Source of the DNA: Canna indica
Taxonomy: Eukaryota > Streptophyta > Magnoliopsida > Zingiberales > Cannaceae
Assembly (NCBI GenBank): GCA_034359265.1
Contig: CP136891.1
Location: 13,592,501 to 13,656,500, forward strand
Reading direction: 5' to 3'
Length of the DNA: 64,000 nt
A program made the translations under genes and the position numbers. The notes below the pieces were generated by a model that was given only the letters and a program-made list of their open reading frames with translations, searched no databases and had not been told where the DNA came from. Numbering within the stretch: the stretch's first letter is position 1; each line of letters begins with the position of its first letter. This document shows positions 1 through 12,979 of this stretch, piece after piece.

Positions 1-1656
1 GAGGAAGAAGCAGAACTCTCATTGTAGTACAATTCAGTGCTTGGAGATGAAGTATAGCGAGTTCTTGAGAAGTGATGGCTAGGCATGTTTGGAGGTCTAG
101 CTGAAACCCTGGTAGAGATGTTGTTCTTCCTTATCCTTAACAAATCAGGTTCCGAATACGTCGAACCGATGCCAGAAAGCTCTTCTTTGGATTGGATTTC
201 AGAAATATCGTTCGGGACTTTTCGATCCATCAACCTGTTCTCCCATGGCTTTGCGGCCATCCACCTTTCCAGCCAACTCCAGTTTCCAGTAGTCTTTTCC
301 GAACCATGATGCTTAAGAGAGGATGGAGTGTGTTTTATCCTTGCATTCACTGTTGATCTCGGCTGCGCATAACAAGGTAATGCATTAAGAAAACCAGACA
401 GTATGAACTCCACATGCTCAATTTAAATCATGATTAATTGCAAATTTGTAATCACCTGATGAGAGAGTGCATAAGCAATGGCTCTCTCCCTCCTTGCAAC
501 ACCTTCCTGCCTCATGTGAAGCTTTGCTCTTACTTCTTCTAGTGTGCCAGGACTGTCACACCAACCCCCCTGAAAACCATAAAATGTTTGTGAACTAAAT
601 CATACAGATTGTTTAATTCTCTCTACATCTTGTGCAATCAAAGGAAGATTTAGGTGAGAAGGGGATAAATGACAAAGGAAAGAGAGGACTTCAAAAATGG
701 GCAATATCAGCATTTAGATAAATAATTTGCTTTAAGAAAGAGAAAAGTGAGAGAAATTGCTTAAAAAGAAGACATTAAATCTTTCCCTTGTAGTTTTCTC
801 AGGTAAAACTAAATTAAGTAGTAGATATTTAGAGTTATGAACAACTACAAGCAATGCATTCTGCTGTACAAATATACAGAGACGATAGAAGGGGAAGAAG
901 AACAATATCATACCTCTGCTTCCTTCAGAGGATCCAGATTTGCTCGGCGGGCTTCGAGCATCTTTTGAACAGCTTGACCCTCGGAGGACATACGCACCCG
1001 CCGCGCCCGGACGCGCGCCTGAACGCGGACGAGGGCCTGCATGCACCGCAGCGTCACCGCAGCCTGCTTCCTGACCTGCCGCCCCCGCACGATGGCCTGC
1101 AGCCTCACGATTCCTCGAAGCGCCCGCAGCGCTCTCCGAGCCTTCGATTCCGACCAAGAAACAGATGCGCATTTTTTTATTCAAGAACCCGAACAGCTAC
1201 CCAAAATGACTACGAACGAAGCTATTTGTGTTACCAGGAAGGCGCGGAAGGCGGTCTGAATGCGGATGGCGGCCCACTCCTGCCGGACCACCCTGAAGTC
1301 CTTGGGCGGCGCGCGGACGACGGTGGCGGCGGCCGCGGAGAAAGCATCCGCGGCGACAGATGAGGCGTCGGAGGCCTCCGACGCCGCCGAGCGGTGACTG
1401 CTGCCCCTCGTCCCCCGCCGCAGCGACAGGTGGTCCCATGAGGAGCTCCTCCACAGCTTCTTCCACTTCCTGCTCTTCCCATTCCCTCCACCACCACCAC
1501 AGCTACTCTTCTCCTAGAAAATAATAGAACACATCAGTAAACAAACACGGAAGAAAGAAGATCAACAATTGAGGATGAAGCGGGTACAGTGGCGTCCTGC
1601 TCTTGCTTCTTTAGGCCAACGATGAAGGACTTGATCCACTTCCCCGAACCACCCAT
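1..1656 (-). CDS. IQD (IQ67-domain) calmodulin-binding protein, 3' end outside the window
   Basis: Five exons read on the minus strand: 1656-1588, 1513-1235, 1141-914, 569-456 and 362-1, all joined in phase 0 with GT-AG borders. The start [10 protein letters not shown] is the typical IQD N-terminus. The IQ67 domain spans about residues 102-168: [10 protein letters not shown] closes exon 2 and ARRALRAL opens exon 3, the classic phase-0 intron inside the domain. [13 protein letters not shown] and [15 protein letters not shown] follow. Exon 4 carries the conserved [15 protein letters not shown] block. Exon 5 ([15 protein letters not shown]) stays open to base 1, so at least 350 residues are present and the C-terminal region is missing. 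IQD proteins bind calmodulin through IQ motifs and act as scaffolds at microtubules, membrane or nucleus. Exon 2 is GC-rich and Ala/Ser-rich. The family call is secure; the subgroup is not. Confidence 0.93.
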
Positions 1657-1808
1657 GTCACCTTGCAGAAGAGATGGTGATTCCTAGAGAGAGATGAAGG
1701 CTGAAAAGGAAGAGACGGTAGGATGCAGGAAAAGGAAGATGTCACAGTGTGGGGCATATTGTCCTTCCTTTTCTATGCCATTTCAAATTCTGGGAGAGGG
1801 AGGGAAGC

Positions 1809-1846
<38 letters not shown>

Positions 1847-2640
1847 AACACAAATCCAGGACTTTGGATTCTCTTAGCTTTTGTTGGGGATCGAGGTGCA
1901 ATTATGCCGCATTGGCTCCTTGGTTAGAAAATAGCAGTCACGCGGTCGCAAGCTCCAATGCTTTACATATTTAAATTTCTTTTCTTATTATTTTATATGT
2001 AGATTTCTGATTTATCTTCTCTTTTTCTCAGCTTTCTTTTCCATTATTTACAGATAGCTTTCTGATTTATCTTCTCGAAGTCTCGGTTGCACAATTGCAG
2101 GGGACAAGTTATGACATTATTGCTTAATTAACTCCTGATCATGAAAGCAATGAAGTCAAAATAAAGCTGGAAAAGGTATACAAATAACTGGGGGTTTATA
2201 TGCATGCAATTATAGTTAAGGTGATTTGACGTTTACACATTTCGAGATTTGTACGACCCCTCCTTTCTCTTTGGTCTCTCTCACTGTCTCACAAGTCACA
2301 GGTTCCATACAAACAAAGTTGATGGCTGTTCTTTCTACGTTTTCTTCTACAGAAAATGTTAAATCTCTATTAAGTATAATTTGTCCTTTAGCACTATTTC
2401 ACCAATCTCTGTTAATTGGGAATGTCAAATATTTGAAATATATGGTAAAAAAAATTTGAATGTATAAATTTCGGCGCGAGTTCAATACAGTCGTTATTAT
2501 TCTAATCAAATTTTAATTACATATTAGTATAATTGCTAGCTAAAATTGGAAAGCTTAATTGCCAGCCTTATTGTATACACGAGTTGAGCTCATGTTCAAC
2601 TCGGGCTTGAATTGATTCGTACTCAATTGGACATGAGTAA
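1657..2640. other. Intergenic region between two divergent genes
   Basis: This holds the 5' flank of the minus-strand IQD gene and the distal promoter of the plus-strand OST5-like gene. A perfect GA dinucleotide run lies at 1813-1844; it reads as CT in the IQD 5' flank, as plant leaders often do. No other coding or RNA gene is seen. Confidence 0.6.
1813..1844. repeat. (GA)n microsatellite
   Basis: Uninterrupted AG/GA repeat of about 16 units, 160-190 bp upstream of the IQD start codon, probably in its promoter or 5' UTR. Confidence 0.95.
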
Positions 2641-2651
2641 GCCCAAGCCCA
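2641..2651 (+). promoter_or_regulatory. Paired GCCCA (site II-like) elements upstream of the OST5-like gene
   Basis: Two GCCCA cores, one base apart, lie about 165 bp before the start codon. Their complement TGGGC is the core of site II motifs bound by TCP factors and common in plant housekeeping promoters. Intron 1 of the gene also holds a telo-box-like TTAGGGTT near 2861. The role is inferred from sequence only. Confidence 0.4.
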
Positions 2652-2813
2652 TCACATATGAAGGCTTCCTTATTCTGATCGACGATTCACGAATCTCAAA
2701 GCAAACGCGATCCCCATTTAATCTGCTGCGGTCTTCTTCGCGATCGTTCACTTTGACGGCTCAGACACTGTTTGGAGACGACTTGGTAGATCTCGGCATC
2801 GTCTTCTTCCTCC

Positions 2814-5800
2814 ATGGTAAGGGATCTTTGATCTCTTTCACCTATTCCAATTTCTAAATTTTAGGGTTCTTGAGATCTGTACGGTGATGGATTGCCCCTG
2901 TTTCTTCTTCTCTCTGAATTTCTTTTCCTCGTCGAATCGTCTCAGGCGCCAAAGCCCGTCACGAGCCCCGTCCCCATCCAGTGGTACCCCGCACTCTCGG
3001 CCCTGTTGCTTCTAGTCGGCCTCTTTGTGACTGCGTTCTTCTTCATGTAAGCCTTCGCGAAGATCCTCCCGCTTTTTTTATTCTCTCTATTTCCTCTTCA
3101 CTGATGCTAAAAGTCGATGATCTGTTCTTATTATGTATGTGATATGTATTACTTGCATTATGGTGTTTGGAGTTAGATTTTTGAGATGTGATATGTATTA
3201 CTTGCACACGCTACCGTCTTATTCTGCTCACCTGACAATGTGTAGGATAAGGTGCATAATTTAGCACCGGGTTTAAGATTTGATCGTGTTTCTGCTGTGG
3301 GCAAGTGCCTACTGCACTTGATGTCTCTTTGTATCGTTTTTGGTTGAAAGTATTCTTTTGAAAGCTTCGTTAGACAACTTTTGAGGGTTGCATAATGCCT
3401 AGCTAGCACAAGGGGTAGGACTTATTTTACATTTAAGTAAAGGTGAATTATTATTATTTTATTAGAAAGCTTGTAAGCCATAGGCCTATTCCCTTGACTT
3501 GATGATAGTAATGGAAGTGGTAGCAAATTTACCTGGACTTTTCCCCTCTGAGTGACGCTTTAAGTTACACTGTGGGAAGCATGGATTAAGTTTGGAATAA
3601 TTGGTTTCTCTTAAAAGTTAAAAGGATCAACTTATGTAATCAATTTTTAATTCATATTACTAATTCAATTGTGTATTCAATGTTTTGGTCTTAGCTACAT
3701 AAATCATTTCTGTCAAATGGTAGTGTGCTAGTGAAACACTTTAGCTATTTATGGGCTGCAAAGTGTCGTCTTTTGCACGATAGGCCATCCCCAATTTAGT
3801 TCATAAGTTTCTACATTGCCAATAGCCCTACTTTTTATATAATGCATAACAAAGTTTTAGAAACAGCTTGAGTAGTCTCAAGCATGGTTTAAAAAATCGG
3901 CCAAAACGGTACGGTAAGCCTGGTATTTACCGGTTTTTGGGGATTCCGGTATTCGATATACCCGGTATTTGAAAATACCGGGTATATATGGTATACTGGG
4001 CGATATATGGCGGTATTTCGCCATATACCGCCCGGTATGACGCGATATCGGTTTTTGTTTTTTTTTTAGAGTTAGATATAACTCTAATAATACATAATTG
4101 ATGAATAAATGCTTAAAATCAATATTCAAATGTCAAATACATGAATACAATATTTAAAAGCTATTTGGTACTGTATTAGGATTTTTCACATATACAAGAA
4201 AATTAACTAAGATGATGAATATCATGTGTCGCCCTATATTAATTCTAATGTTCTTGTATCTGTGAAAAATCCTAATACAGTACTAAATAGCTTTTAAACA
4301 TTGTATTCATGTATTTGACATTTGAATATTAATTTTAAGTATTTATTCATCAATTATGTATTATTAGAGTTATATCTAACTCTTAAAAAAAAAAAAAAAC
4401 CCCAGTATGGTGTTTTCCGTACCGGACCGTACCGAGTGTCGGTACGGTACGGTACGGGGTACCAGTTTCGGCCACGTACCGAAATCGGTACCGAAACCGA
4501 GGTTTTAAACCATGGTCTCAAGGGAAAACAATAATGGAGTGTGAAACTTCGGACATGTTTGTTTTATGGTTTTTCATTTGAAGATGCATTTGAATATTCT
4601 ATTTGAAGGCATCTAGTCTTTTTGTTGCCTTGATCACTTTGGAGCTATATGGGAATGTATCAAGTTGATTCCCCAAAAACCTGATCTATATACTCTCATC
4701 TAATAGAAAGGAGCTAAGAATGTTTTTTCCCCCTCAACACTCGTATGCGGGAATTGATTGTGTTTTTTATTGTTATTAGGGGTATAGCTGAAAGTTCTAA
4801 GTACAGGTTGCTACATATTTGTTTGCACTTTAGTGTAATTATTTTGAGGAACAAGGTTATTTAGACCTTGAAAATTACTTTGAAGGCGTTATTGACATAA
4901 ATATTAAGAAAAATTACTGTTAAGGATAGTATAATTTACTGAAAGATCTAATGTTAAGACTCCAGCCTTAGTTATCGATATCCTTAAATTTTTACGGGAA
5001 AAGGTTATGGAGAGTGAAGCTAGGACAAGTTGAAAACATGAAATTTTGATGAAGCCTTAATTCTTGGAACATATTTGTTTTAAGCTTTCTACTTAAATAT
5101 TCATCTAAATTTTCTGGCAATTGAGATAAAATATCCCTGGGTGATGTGTTGAAGGTTGTTATCATTTTTCCAGTAAGTACTATATTAATATCTAATTAAG
5201 TTGAGTCCTTAATGTCTGATCTATGGACTCTAAATGATTGAGAAAAATAAGATATCATTTATGATGTCTTAATAATCTAATTTAGATTTCTTGGTTTACT
5301 CCCACACTGGGCGATCAATTTTAATTGTATTGGCTTATAAGGGTTAATAGGTCTATTACTATTAACTTAGGCCTAAGAGTCTCCGGGTACAGTTTCTTGG
5401 TTATATCACTATCAAGGGTCAACTACACACCAAAACATTCCTAAACAACCATGGCCTAGACTTGGATGAATGTTGTGCCATGTGCAACTTGTCTCCCGAG
5501 TCCTCCAATCGCCTCCTATTTGAATGCGCCTTTCACATCTTCAGTTGACAACATATCTTTAACCCTACCCCGCATACTCCTGCCTCTCTTGAAGCCCTCA
5601 CTAATGCTATTCTTGACCACTTACCTAAAGTCAACAAATGCAGTCTACAGGGCCTCTACTAGGAACGGGTCTACTTTATCTAGAGGGAATGTGACAATTG
5701 TATCTTTTGAAATTCTTGACGTCAAGCAAAATGTAAATGTGCGACGGCTGATCTACGAATCCACATTTTTGCCACTCCTTTTTTTCTTTTCAGCACGTTG

Positions 5801-7707
5801 TACACTTAGGTAACTTTCTCATATTATTTTTTCTTCTTTTTTGTGATTTCTCCCCCTCTCACCTCTTTGTAAATACTATCTAGTAAATTAAATAAAATTT
5901 CTGTGGTGGGAACCTCCCTCCTTATTTTACTTCAAAAAAGGTATACCAGCTTAGTCGTAGGCAGTAGAAAAGAGCTACTTGTGGAGAGTTAGGGCCACCA
6001 TTGGGCTGGGTCCACATGTTTCTAACTAGGATTTTTCCCTTTAGGGAAAGGTTTAGTTCTAAGTTGTGTTAGACTTTGGCTTTGATGACAATGTTATGCC
6101 TTATCACACTCTCAGTCTCACATGTAGAGTTCATGGCCAATGTATTGATTGATAAGGCTTGATGATGAATCTGCTACCAGTAATTTAGAGTGAAGTATTT
6201 TGAACTAGTTAATGGATCTTGTATTGAATTTGTATTTTAGGACAAAATAGTCTTATGGCTAGTAACTTAGGCTTGAAAATTCCCACAGTGAATATGCCTT
6301 TAAGGTTAGGTCATATTGACAGTAGAGAAATTATGTCTGTCTATCACAGCCCAGGTTTATAGAATTCCTTATCCAACAAATTTTTTTCCAAAAAATAAAA
6401 ACACCTTTACTAAACCAACAAATGTTATTACAAGCTTTATCCTTCAGGTCATTTTCCATGATGGTCAACAAATCATCAGGAATCATTGTGCCAACAGAAC
6501 AAAGAACTAGCAACTAACCCTATTAGCAAACCAATGGCCTGCCTTATTACACTCACAAAATTTGAAATTAAGCAAAACACCAGTAAATAATTCCTTAGAA
6601 CGAATATCCATAGTATTTAAATATGCCAATAGATTCCAAATTGTCAATTCATGATTTAACTGAACTGTGCATCGGTTTCTATCACAACATTTTGCCAGCC
6701 TTTATCTCTTGTGAACATCATAGCTCTTTTAACAACAATTGCCTCGCTGTGAAGGAGAAAATTTACCAAATTAGGATAAACTGCAGCAAGAAACAATATC
6801 TATTGGAATTTCACGCAATAAATCCATTACCACATTGTTGAGCATGCCATCAGAAGTAGCATCAGTCTTCAATTTTATCCTAACTTCTGGAGGTTTTTCT
6901 TTTTGTACAAGGATTGACTGATCCAGCAAATTGATGAGCATATGCTTAAGCTGTTGAAATGTTTAATGCTGATTTAATGGTATAGCCTCATCTAGCCTTA
7001 TAAACCATCACTCTATCCTCTTGATTGATCAGGGTTGCCATCTAAAAATTGACATTTCATCAAGACTGCAGGTCAAACACGACCTGGAGTTAATGGCCTA
7101 GGATCCAAAAGATGAAGTAAAATCTTCTTTAATATGACCATGGATTGTATTCCAATGGGCACTTAAGTATTACTACCAGTAAAAAGGGTCTATTACTATA
7201 CAAAAAACCAATAATTATGTTCTTCAGATAAGCTAGTAGCCCATATTAATGGGGCTTCAGTATGGTCTTCCTTTTCTTGCATAAAGTTGACAAGTTTTAT
7301 CATTTGGAAACATTGAGAAAACTTCCATGCTTAATGGATTTGTAAACCACCTATATAGTCTCCTCATTAAGTACTCAATACATATATATTGTATTTCTCA
7401 ATATATTATTGACAAACAACTCTCTGTCATTTTGGAGTTCATTTTCTCTTGCTGATTTATGGCTTCATTTCAGCTATGAAGCAACTTCATCCACCCGGAA
7501 CCGCAGCCTGTCAAAGGAGATTGTAACTGCCGCCGTGGCATCCACTTTCTTGGTAATTATGAAAGAAAGGGATAAATTTCCTTTTCATTCACAATACGGT
7601 CATATCTGTAAATCATGTAAGATTGACTTAAACTAAATTTGGATCTTTCCTTGTTGCAGGGTTTTGGATCTCTATTTCTTCTCCTTGCCACTGGTGTTTA
7701 TGTTTGA
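2814..7707 (+). CDS. OST5: OST5/TMEM258-type subunit of the oligosaccharyltransferase complex
   Basis: Four exons: 2814-2816, 2946-3046, 7474-7552 and 7660-7707, giving a 76-residue protein that starts MAPKPVTSPVPIQWYP and ends with GSLFLLLATGVYV. The first coding exon is the ATG alone, followed directly by GTAAGG. Two membrane segments are visible, about residues 15-37 and 52-76, joined by a short polar loop (YEATSSTRNRSLSKE). This length and pattern match the small two-span Ost5/TMEM258 family, a subunit of the ER complex that transfers the N-glycan to nascent proteins. Intron 2 is about 4.4 kb and holds a fold-back element and LINE relics (separate entries). All splice sites are GT-AG and frames close exactly, so the gene looks functional. 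Confidence 0.88.
3883..4514. mobile_element. Fold-back hAT-type MITE in the OST5 intron
   Basis: The ends are CATGGTTTAAAA and TTTTAAACCATG, flanked by a perfect 8-bp duplication gtctcaag (3875-3882 and 4515-4522). The arms about 4065-4195 and 4255-4390 are inverted copies, so the transcript could fold into a long hairpin. The outer arms consist of iterated CGGTA/GGTACC words. There is no coding capacity. An 8-bp duplication points to the hAT superfamily. Confidence 0.85.
5405..5940 (+). pseudogene. 5'-truncated LINE relic (zf-RVT region and 3' end)
   Basis: One frame around 5410-5548 reads a Cys-x2-Cys...Glu-Ser...LLFECAF pattern, typical of the zinc-binding segment after the reverse transcriptase in plant LINEs, and then hits a stop. 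The stretch ends near 5880-5940 with an ATAAAATTTCTGTGGTGGG-type tail and a short A-run, like plant LINE 3' ends. It is degenerate, and the 5' border is not determined. Confidence 0.5.
6480..6910 (-). pseudogene. RNase H (RVT_3-like) domain relic
   Basis: On the minus strand broken frames read KPPEVRIKLKTDAT, then EAIVVKRAMMFTRDKGWQNV, then VIETDAQ. This order matches the W-PP-K-N-DA, E-A and E-D blocks of plant LINE-associated RNase H domains. Several stops and frame changes make it a relic. It lies in the OST5 intron in the opposite orientation to the neighbouring LINE tail, so it is probably a separate insertion. Confidence 0.45.
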
Positions 7708-7806
7708 TCGTTGGTCTAGAAATGATAGATTTCTTTTATCAAGTATATTGTTGAATACGGTAACCATGACAAGTAATGTGGAATGAGCTAAAGAGAGTTT
7801 TGTGAC

Positions 7807-8022
7807 GATCTGTCATAGACGGACATGATTTATCTTAATTAGTCCCGCTGATTGCTTGAGTATTGAGTCGAAAGTTTCTCCGTTGAGCTTAAGAGATTTT
7901 TGTGACGATTGTTCTGTCTCTCAAGTTTGACCAACAAAGATCTGTCATAGACGGAAATGATTTATCTTAATTAGTCTCGTTGACTGCATGAGTATTGAGT
8001 CAAAAGTTTCTTCGTTGAATTT
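7807..8022. repeat. Direct duplication (~80-bp unit, ~132-bp spacing)
   Basis: The stretch beginning GATCTGTCATAGACGGA at 7807 recurs at about 7939 with scattered substitutions, both copies running through ATGATTTATCTTAATTAGTC and the AAGTTTCT-CGTTGA region. It lies about 100 bp past the OST5 stop codon, probably in or just beyond the 3' UTR. Confidence 0.75.
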
Positions 8023-8908
8023 TTAAACCATCAATCTATCTATTTCCCATGTTAATCAGAGTTTACTAGTGCTTCAGGGAAGTCATTAGCTTTTTCGTTC
8101 CTACTTCGTTTTTTTGCTTGTAAGTATAGAAAGGAAATAGAATCAGCAAATGGTCATATTTCTAGTTGTGGGATAATAAGACTTAATAAGCTTTTACTGT
8201 TATCAATTGTAATGTTATTAATTTCAACTTAAGTATTTTAATTAGATTTGTAGTTTACACGTATGTTATCTCATCAAACAGCTCGTGACAATTATATTTA
8301 ATTAATTGCAATAAAACAAATTAGACTTTTATTCAGTTAACTTTTATTAGTTGGATCAATAATTGAGTTGAAATATTATTCATCATGATATTTCGAAATG
8401 AAACTGGACCAATTAGTCATTTAATCCAATCGAAAAAAGATAGACCTAGATTTAAGGTCAATCCAGTTCAAAATTTGGAACGAAAATAGCCGGTAAAATC
8501 TTATAAAAATCTTTTTTAAAACACCAGAAACCAATCAATTTTTTAATCGTCTTATATGATTGGATCTTTGATTTGTTAAATAGTTTTTAATTTTATTCAC
8601 TCAAATTTAACTTAAATTATATTTTTAACAGGTTAATTACGAAATATATTCTAACTTTTTAATTTTTTTTAAATCTACCCAAACTTTTAATTTGTACCAA
8701 AAAGGCCCTTCAACTTTTAATTTATTTTAATTATATTCACTGCTTGAATACTTACTTGGATTTGCAACGTTGTGTGAGCATCTCTATATAAATAACAAAA
8801 ACAAAAAAAAATCATGTCAACTAAATGATTAACTACTTAATATATATCGACTTTTAAGAATCCTTTCAAATTTATCCTAATTTTTTATTTTCAACCAATA
8901 CGAATTTA

Positions 8909-9891
8909 GGTGGCGTTTGGTGCATTATTTTTCAGATTACCTTTTAGATAGATTGCCACTAAAAAAATTATCGGTAATGTAGAATATAGTATTTGGTATG
9001 CACAAGTAATATTATGATAAGAATGCTAGAATTCACATAGACATATTTAGTATAACAAATACATTACCAAGTAATGAGATATACTTTTCGAAAATACTCT
9101 TTTCACAAATATATTATAATATTATAATTAATCATATTATATAATATATTAATATGTAATATAATATTATATAATATATAATATAATATTATATAACATA
9201 ATAAAATATATAATATAATATAATATATATAATAATATATATAATATAATATTATTATATTATTATATTATATAATATTATATAATATTAAAATAATATA
9301 ATATATTATTATAATATTATTATAATATTATGTCATGGGAGAAGTCGTGGGAGAAGCAAAGAACTTGTTAATATAATATAATATAATATATATATAATAT
9401 AATATATATATATATAATATAATATAATATAATATATATATATAATATAATATAATATAATATAATATAATATATATAATATAATGTTATAGTATAATAT
9501 TATTATATTATTATAATAATATTATATAATATTAAAATAATGTAATATAATATAATATATAATATTGTAATATTATATTATAATATTATATTATAATATT
9601 ATATCATGGGAGAAGTCGTGGGAGGAGCAAAGAACTTGTAAAAAAGCTAGAGTTTAAGGAGGATAATTTTGTCCTAAAAATTAATTCAAGATTACCACTT
9701 CAGAGATAATCCACAAAGACACATCTCCATTAAGCAATCTGGATTACCACTTTGATGACAATCTAGATTACCAAGGCAATCCACATTACTTGCACAAGTG
9801 AGACACCAAACAAGGTAATGTTTGTGGTCCAAGTAATTTAAAGACAAGATTGTCAGCAATCTCGATGGATTGCCTCATACCAAACGCCTTT
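8909..9891. mobile_element. Probable PIF/Harbinger-like MITE with an extreme A/T core
   Basis: Inverted ends GGCGTTTGGT and ACCAAACGCC near 8911 and 9879, with a possible TTA duplication on both sides. Subterminal sequences also mirror each other (ATTGCC/GGCAAT words). The middle, about 9105-9605, is almost pure A/T built of TATAATA words. It is broken by two copies of a GC-richer island (CATGGGAGAAGTCGTGGGA) at about 9334 and 9605. The element is non-coding. The superfamily is inferred from the 3-bp duplication and terminal sequence only. Confidence 0.55.
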
Positions 9892-12551
9892 TTAGTACTT
9901 TTAATTTATTTTAATTATATCATAGCATCAAGTTATTATCAATTTGGCCATTAATGTTGGATTGCACTACCGAGGTCGATCAAAAGTCTAGTAAACATAA
10001 ATCCTTAAATAAATTTAAAAATAATAAATTATCATTTCACCACATCTTTTTAAAAAATATATCTTCTTATTTTATTTTTGAACCATGCCTCCCTAAATTC
10101 TCAATACTCGCCCCACCTCTTTGTTTCGTTGTTGCCCGGAGCCAAAATTATCATCATTAGCAATTGACTACACTGTCCTCGTTGTTCCTATATCTCGGTT
10201 GCATAATTCATAAATTTCAAAAATTTAGGAGTTAATGTTAATTAGACTTTTGACCCACCTCGGCAAAGCAACCCATCATTTTTAGCGGCTTTTGAATTAT
10301 TATAATAAGGCTATGACATTACTTCTCACCTTGGACAAAGGCAGCTCTACCATTTTTCAGCACAACCAACCTGCAATTACTCGCCCAAAACACCTATACA
10401 GTTTGATTCACAACATCCCATATGTAAATAGTGAGCAACCCTCTCCTTGAAGAATTATCAGACAATATTGAGATAGAAGTTTAGCACGGAAACATATAAA
10501 CTGAAACTTCACTTTCGAATAAAGACCAATAACTCCAAATTAAGGTACTTTAAATCTTAAATAAAATCCAAATATTAGATTTTTGTCTATATATTTTAGT
10601 GTGTATATATATATATATATATATAGCAGAGACAGGTCAAATATATGCAGTCGATGGAAGGAAACTTCTCGATGCAATCGCTGTACGGAAAAGCTAGCTT
10701 TTGGGAAATGCCTGATACCTTCCGTCACTGTCCTCCAAATAAAAAATCCACATATTCCTAGGGCATCAAAAGCCAACAAGATTCGTCTCTTCTTCATTCA
10801 ACTGGGCCCCTACTTACTCTTTAATTTATATATGCTCACCCAATAATATACATCAAAATTCTACCGATTAATATAGACCGGACCGGACTAGCATTTTGGG
10901 CCCGATCGAATCAGGTTCAAACATGCCCACACTCATGAATCAAACTTAGATCGAGCCAACCGCAACTTAGTCGATCCAAGGGCTCCATCTGGCCATATAA
11001 GGACACCCTCGTCCTCGATGAGAGATTCGTTAATTATGAACTCGACATCTCCAGGATTAGCCTCGACCCATTCTGAGCATATCCCTACGAGATTCAAAGA
11101 GGCATTATCGTTCGAGACATATCTAATCATGCACTATATACAGACACGACACGCATTAGGTGCACGACTCGATTCGATTCCAATTTCATACTCAAAATCT
11201 GAAAAAAATTTCTTACTTGAGCGTTAGAGTGTCTTTGCAGGTCTCCGTCGGAGTCGCACCGGATCATGAAACACGCAAGATCGCATCACCTCGACTTCAG
11301 GCAAGAATATAGACATATATGGATTTAAATTTGAATCATTTTATAATTAATTTGTCAGGTTTAGAAAGATCATCAAGCTAGACCATTTTAATTCCAATTA
11401 AATTGGTTTTGAATGGATTCGATTTAATATAGTTTTAGGGGGAAATAATTAAAATTGGTTTAGAGGATTAGGCAGCACATTAGGATGAACATGGGTCGAG
11501 ATTAAAATTTACAAAGATAACATTTCAAAGAGTAAAAATTAATATTCTTTATATTTAGATGATTCTAATAATCGATGGTATAAATTTTAAACTCTTAAAC
11601 TTTGATATTTTTTGGTTCCTCAAAATCGAGTTCAATTAATTAATAGGTTTGGTTGCACAGCTTACGATTGGACTTAACTGGTTAGATCTAATGAGATCGA
11701 ATTGAATTAACTTAGAATTAGCTAGATCAATACCAAATGTAGATGTGTCAGCTTAACATTTGATTCAATTGAGTCGATCCTAAATCTGGAATTAAAAATT
11801 AACCTAAATTTGTAACTCGCTTCAAAATCTTGATACTATTTCTTCATGTATTTTTTAATAAAAAAATCACTCTTACTCTATTGTCTTTTCTCACTTCCTT
11901 GTTAGTTTAACATTGACTGCACCTGTTAGATTTGATTAAATCACACTACAAATTAACCCTGATATGAGACCAAGTTGATACCACTAATTAATTAAACTCG
12001 ACTCCAATGGATTTAATTCAATTCAATCCAATTTGACTTGATTGAACTTGATCTCTAGTTAATCCGATTTGACCTAATCCAATGCAATTGATCCGAGTTG
12101 ATTGAAACCTTTTTGATCTGATTTAACTTGGTGAATTGAACCATATATATGTTAAGATAATTTGATCAAACTCTATCCAGACTGACATGATTATGCTAAT
12201 TGAATATAATTATAAACTTGATTCAATCGTACTAATCCAATTAAATCCAACCTTGAGTTTCATAACCCAATTTGCCAAAACATCACACACTTGTCTTTTT
12301 GGGTACCAATTACCAAACGTCTGTTGTCTCCCTTACTTTGCCAATGTCGAAGGTTGCAAGCTCTGATCGATTTCACTTGCACCCTAACCTCGGAGTGCTT
12401 GTGCGCAAAAGTTGCTTTGGTCAATCGGTCGTTTGCATGATATGAGCAAGAGAACAATATTTGAGAGACGATGAACTAGAGTGTGTGGTGCCCGGGGAGA
12501 AGGGAGTTGCATGGACGTTTATTGCCCAAAAAGATAAGTATGTGACAAAAC
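9892..12551. other. AT-rich intergenic DNA with a possible LTR remnant
   Basis: No host gene is recognised. The stretch about 10860-11310 is less AT-rich. On the minus strand it contains a run of the ACCTGCAAAGACACTCTAACGCTCAAGTAAG type, like the leader region of plant LTR elements, so an LTR remnant is suspected but its ends are not visible. A TA microsatellite lies near 10604-10626. Confidence 0.35.
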
Positions 12552-12929
12552 TAGGGGTAAGCAAAAAAAATCAAAAATTCGGTTAATCGAAAAATCGGTC
12601 CAAAATCAAACTAAATTTTTTGGTTAACTGGTCCGACGATTTTGATTTTGATTTTGATTTTTTAAACTTACAGTTTTCGATTTCGGTTTTTGAGCACCAG
12701 TTAACCGTTAGTCCACGGTTAATCAGTTCATATATATAATATTTTAATTTTTACACTCTTAATTTTTGTATTTATATTTTTCTCTCTAAAACATATATAA
12801 AGTAATACATTGAAGTATATTTAAATTATATTTTATTTTTCAAATTTTGAACGATTATTTTTGAACGGTTAATCAGTTCATATATTTTTCAAATATACAT
12901 TGAAGTATATTTAAAGTATATTTTGAACG

Positions 12930-12979
<50 letters not shown>

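Noticed and set aside
854..1363. Long plus-strand open frame opposite the first IQD gene
   Set aside because: It is the antisense of GC-rich IQD exons 2 and 3, crosses their splice sites and has no recognisable domain.
5466..5813. Plus-strand 115-residue open frame in the OST5 intron
   Set aside because: A neighbouring frame shows the LINE zinc-binding pattern; this frame has no similarity.
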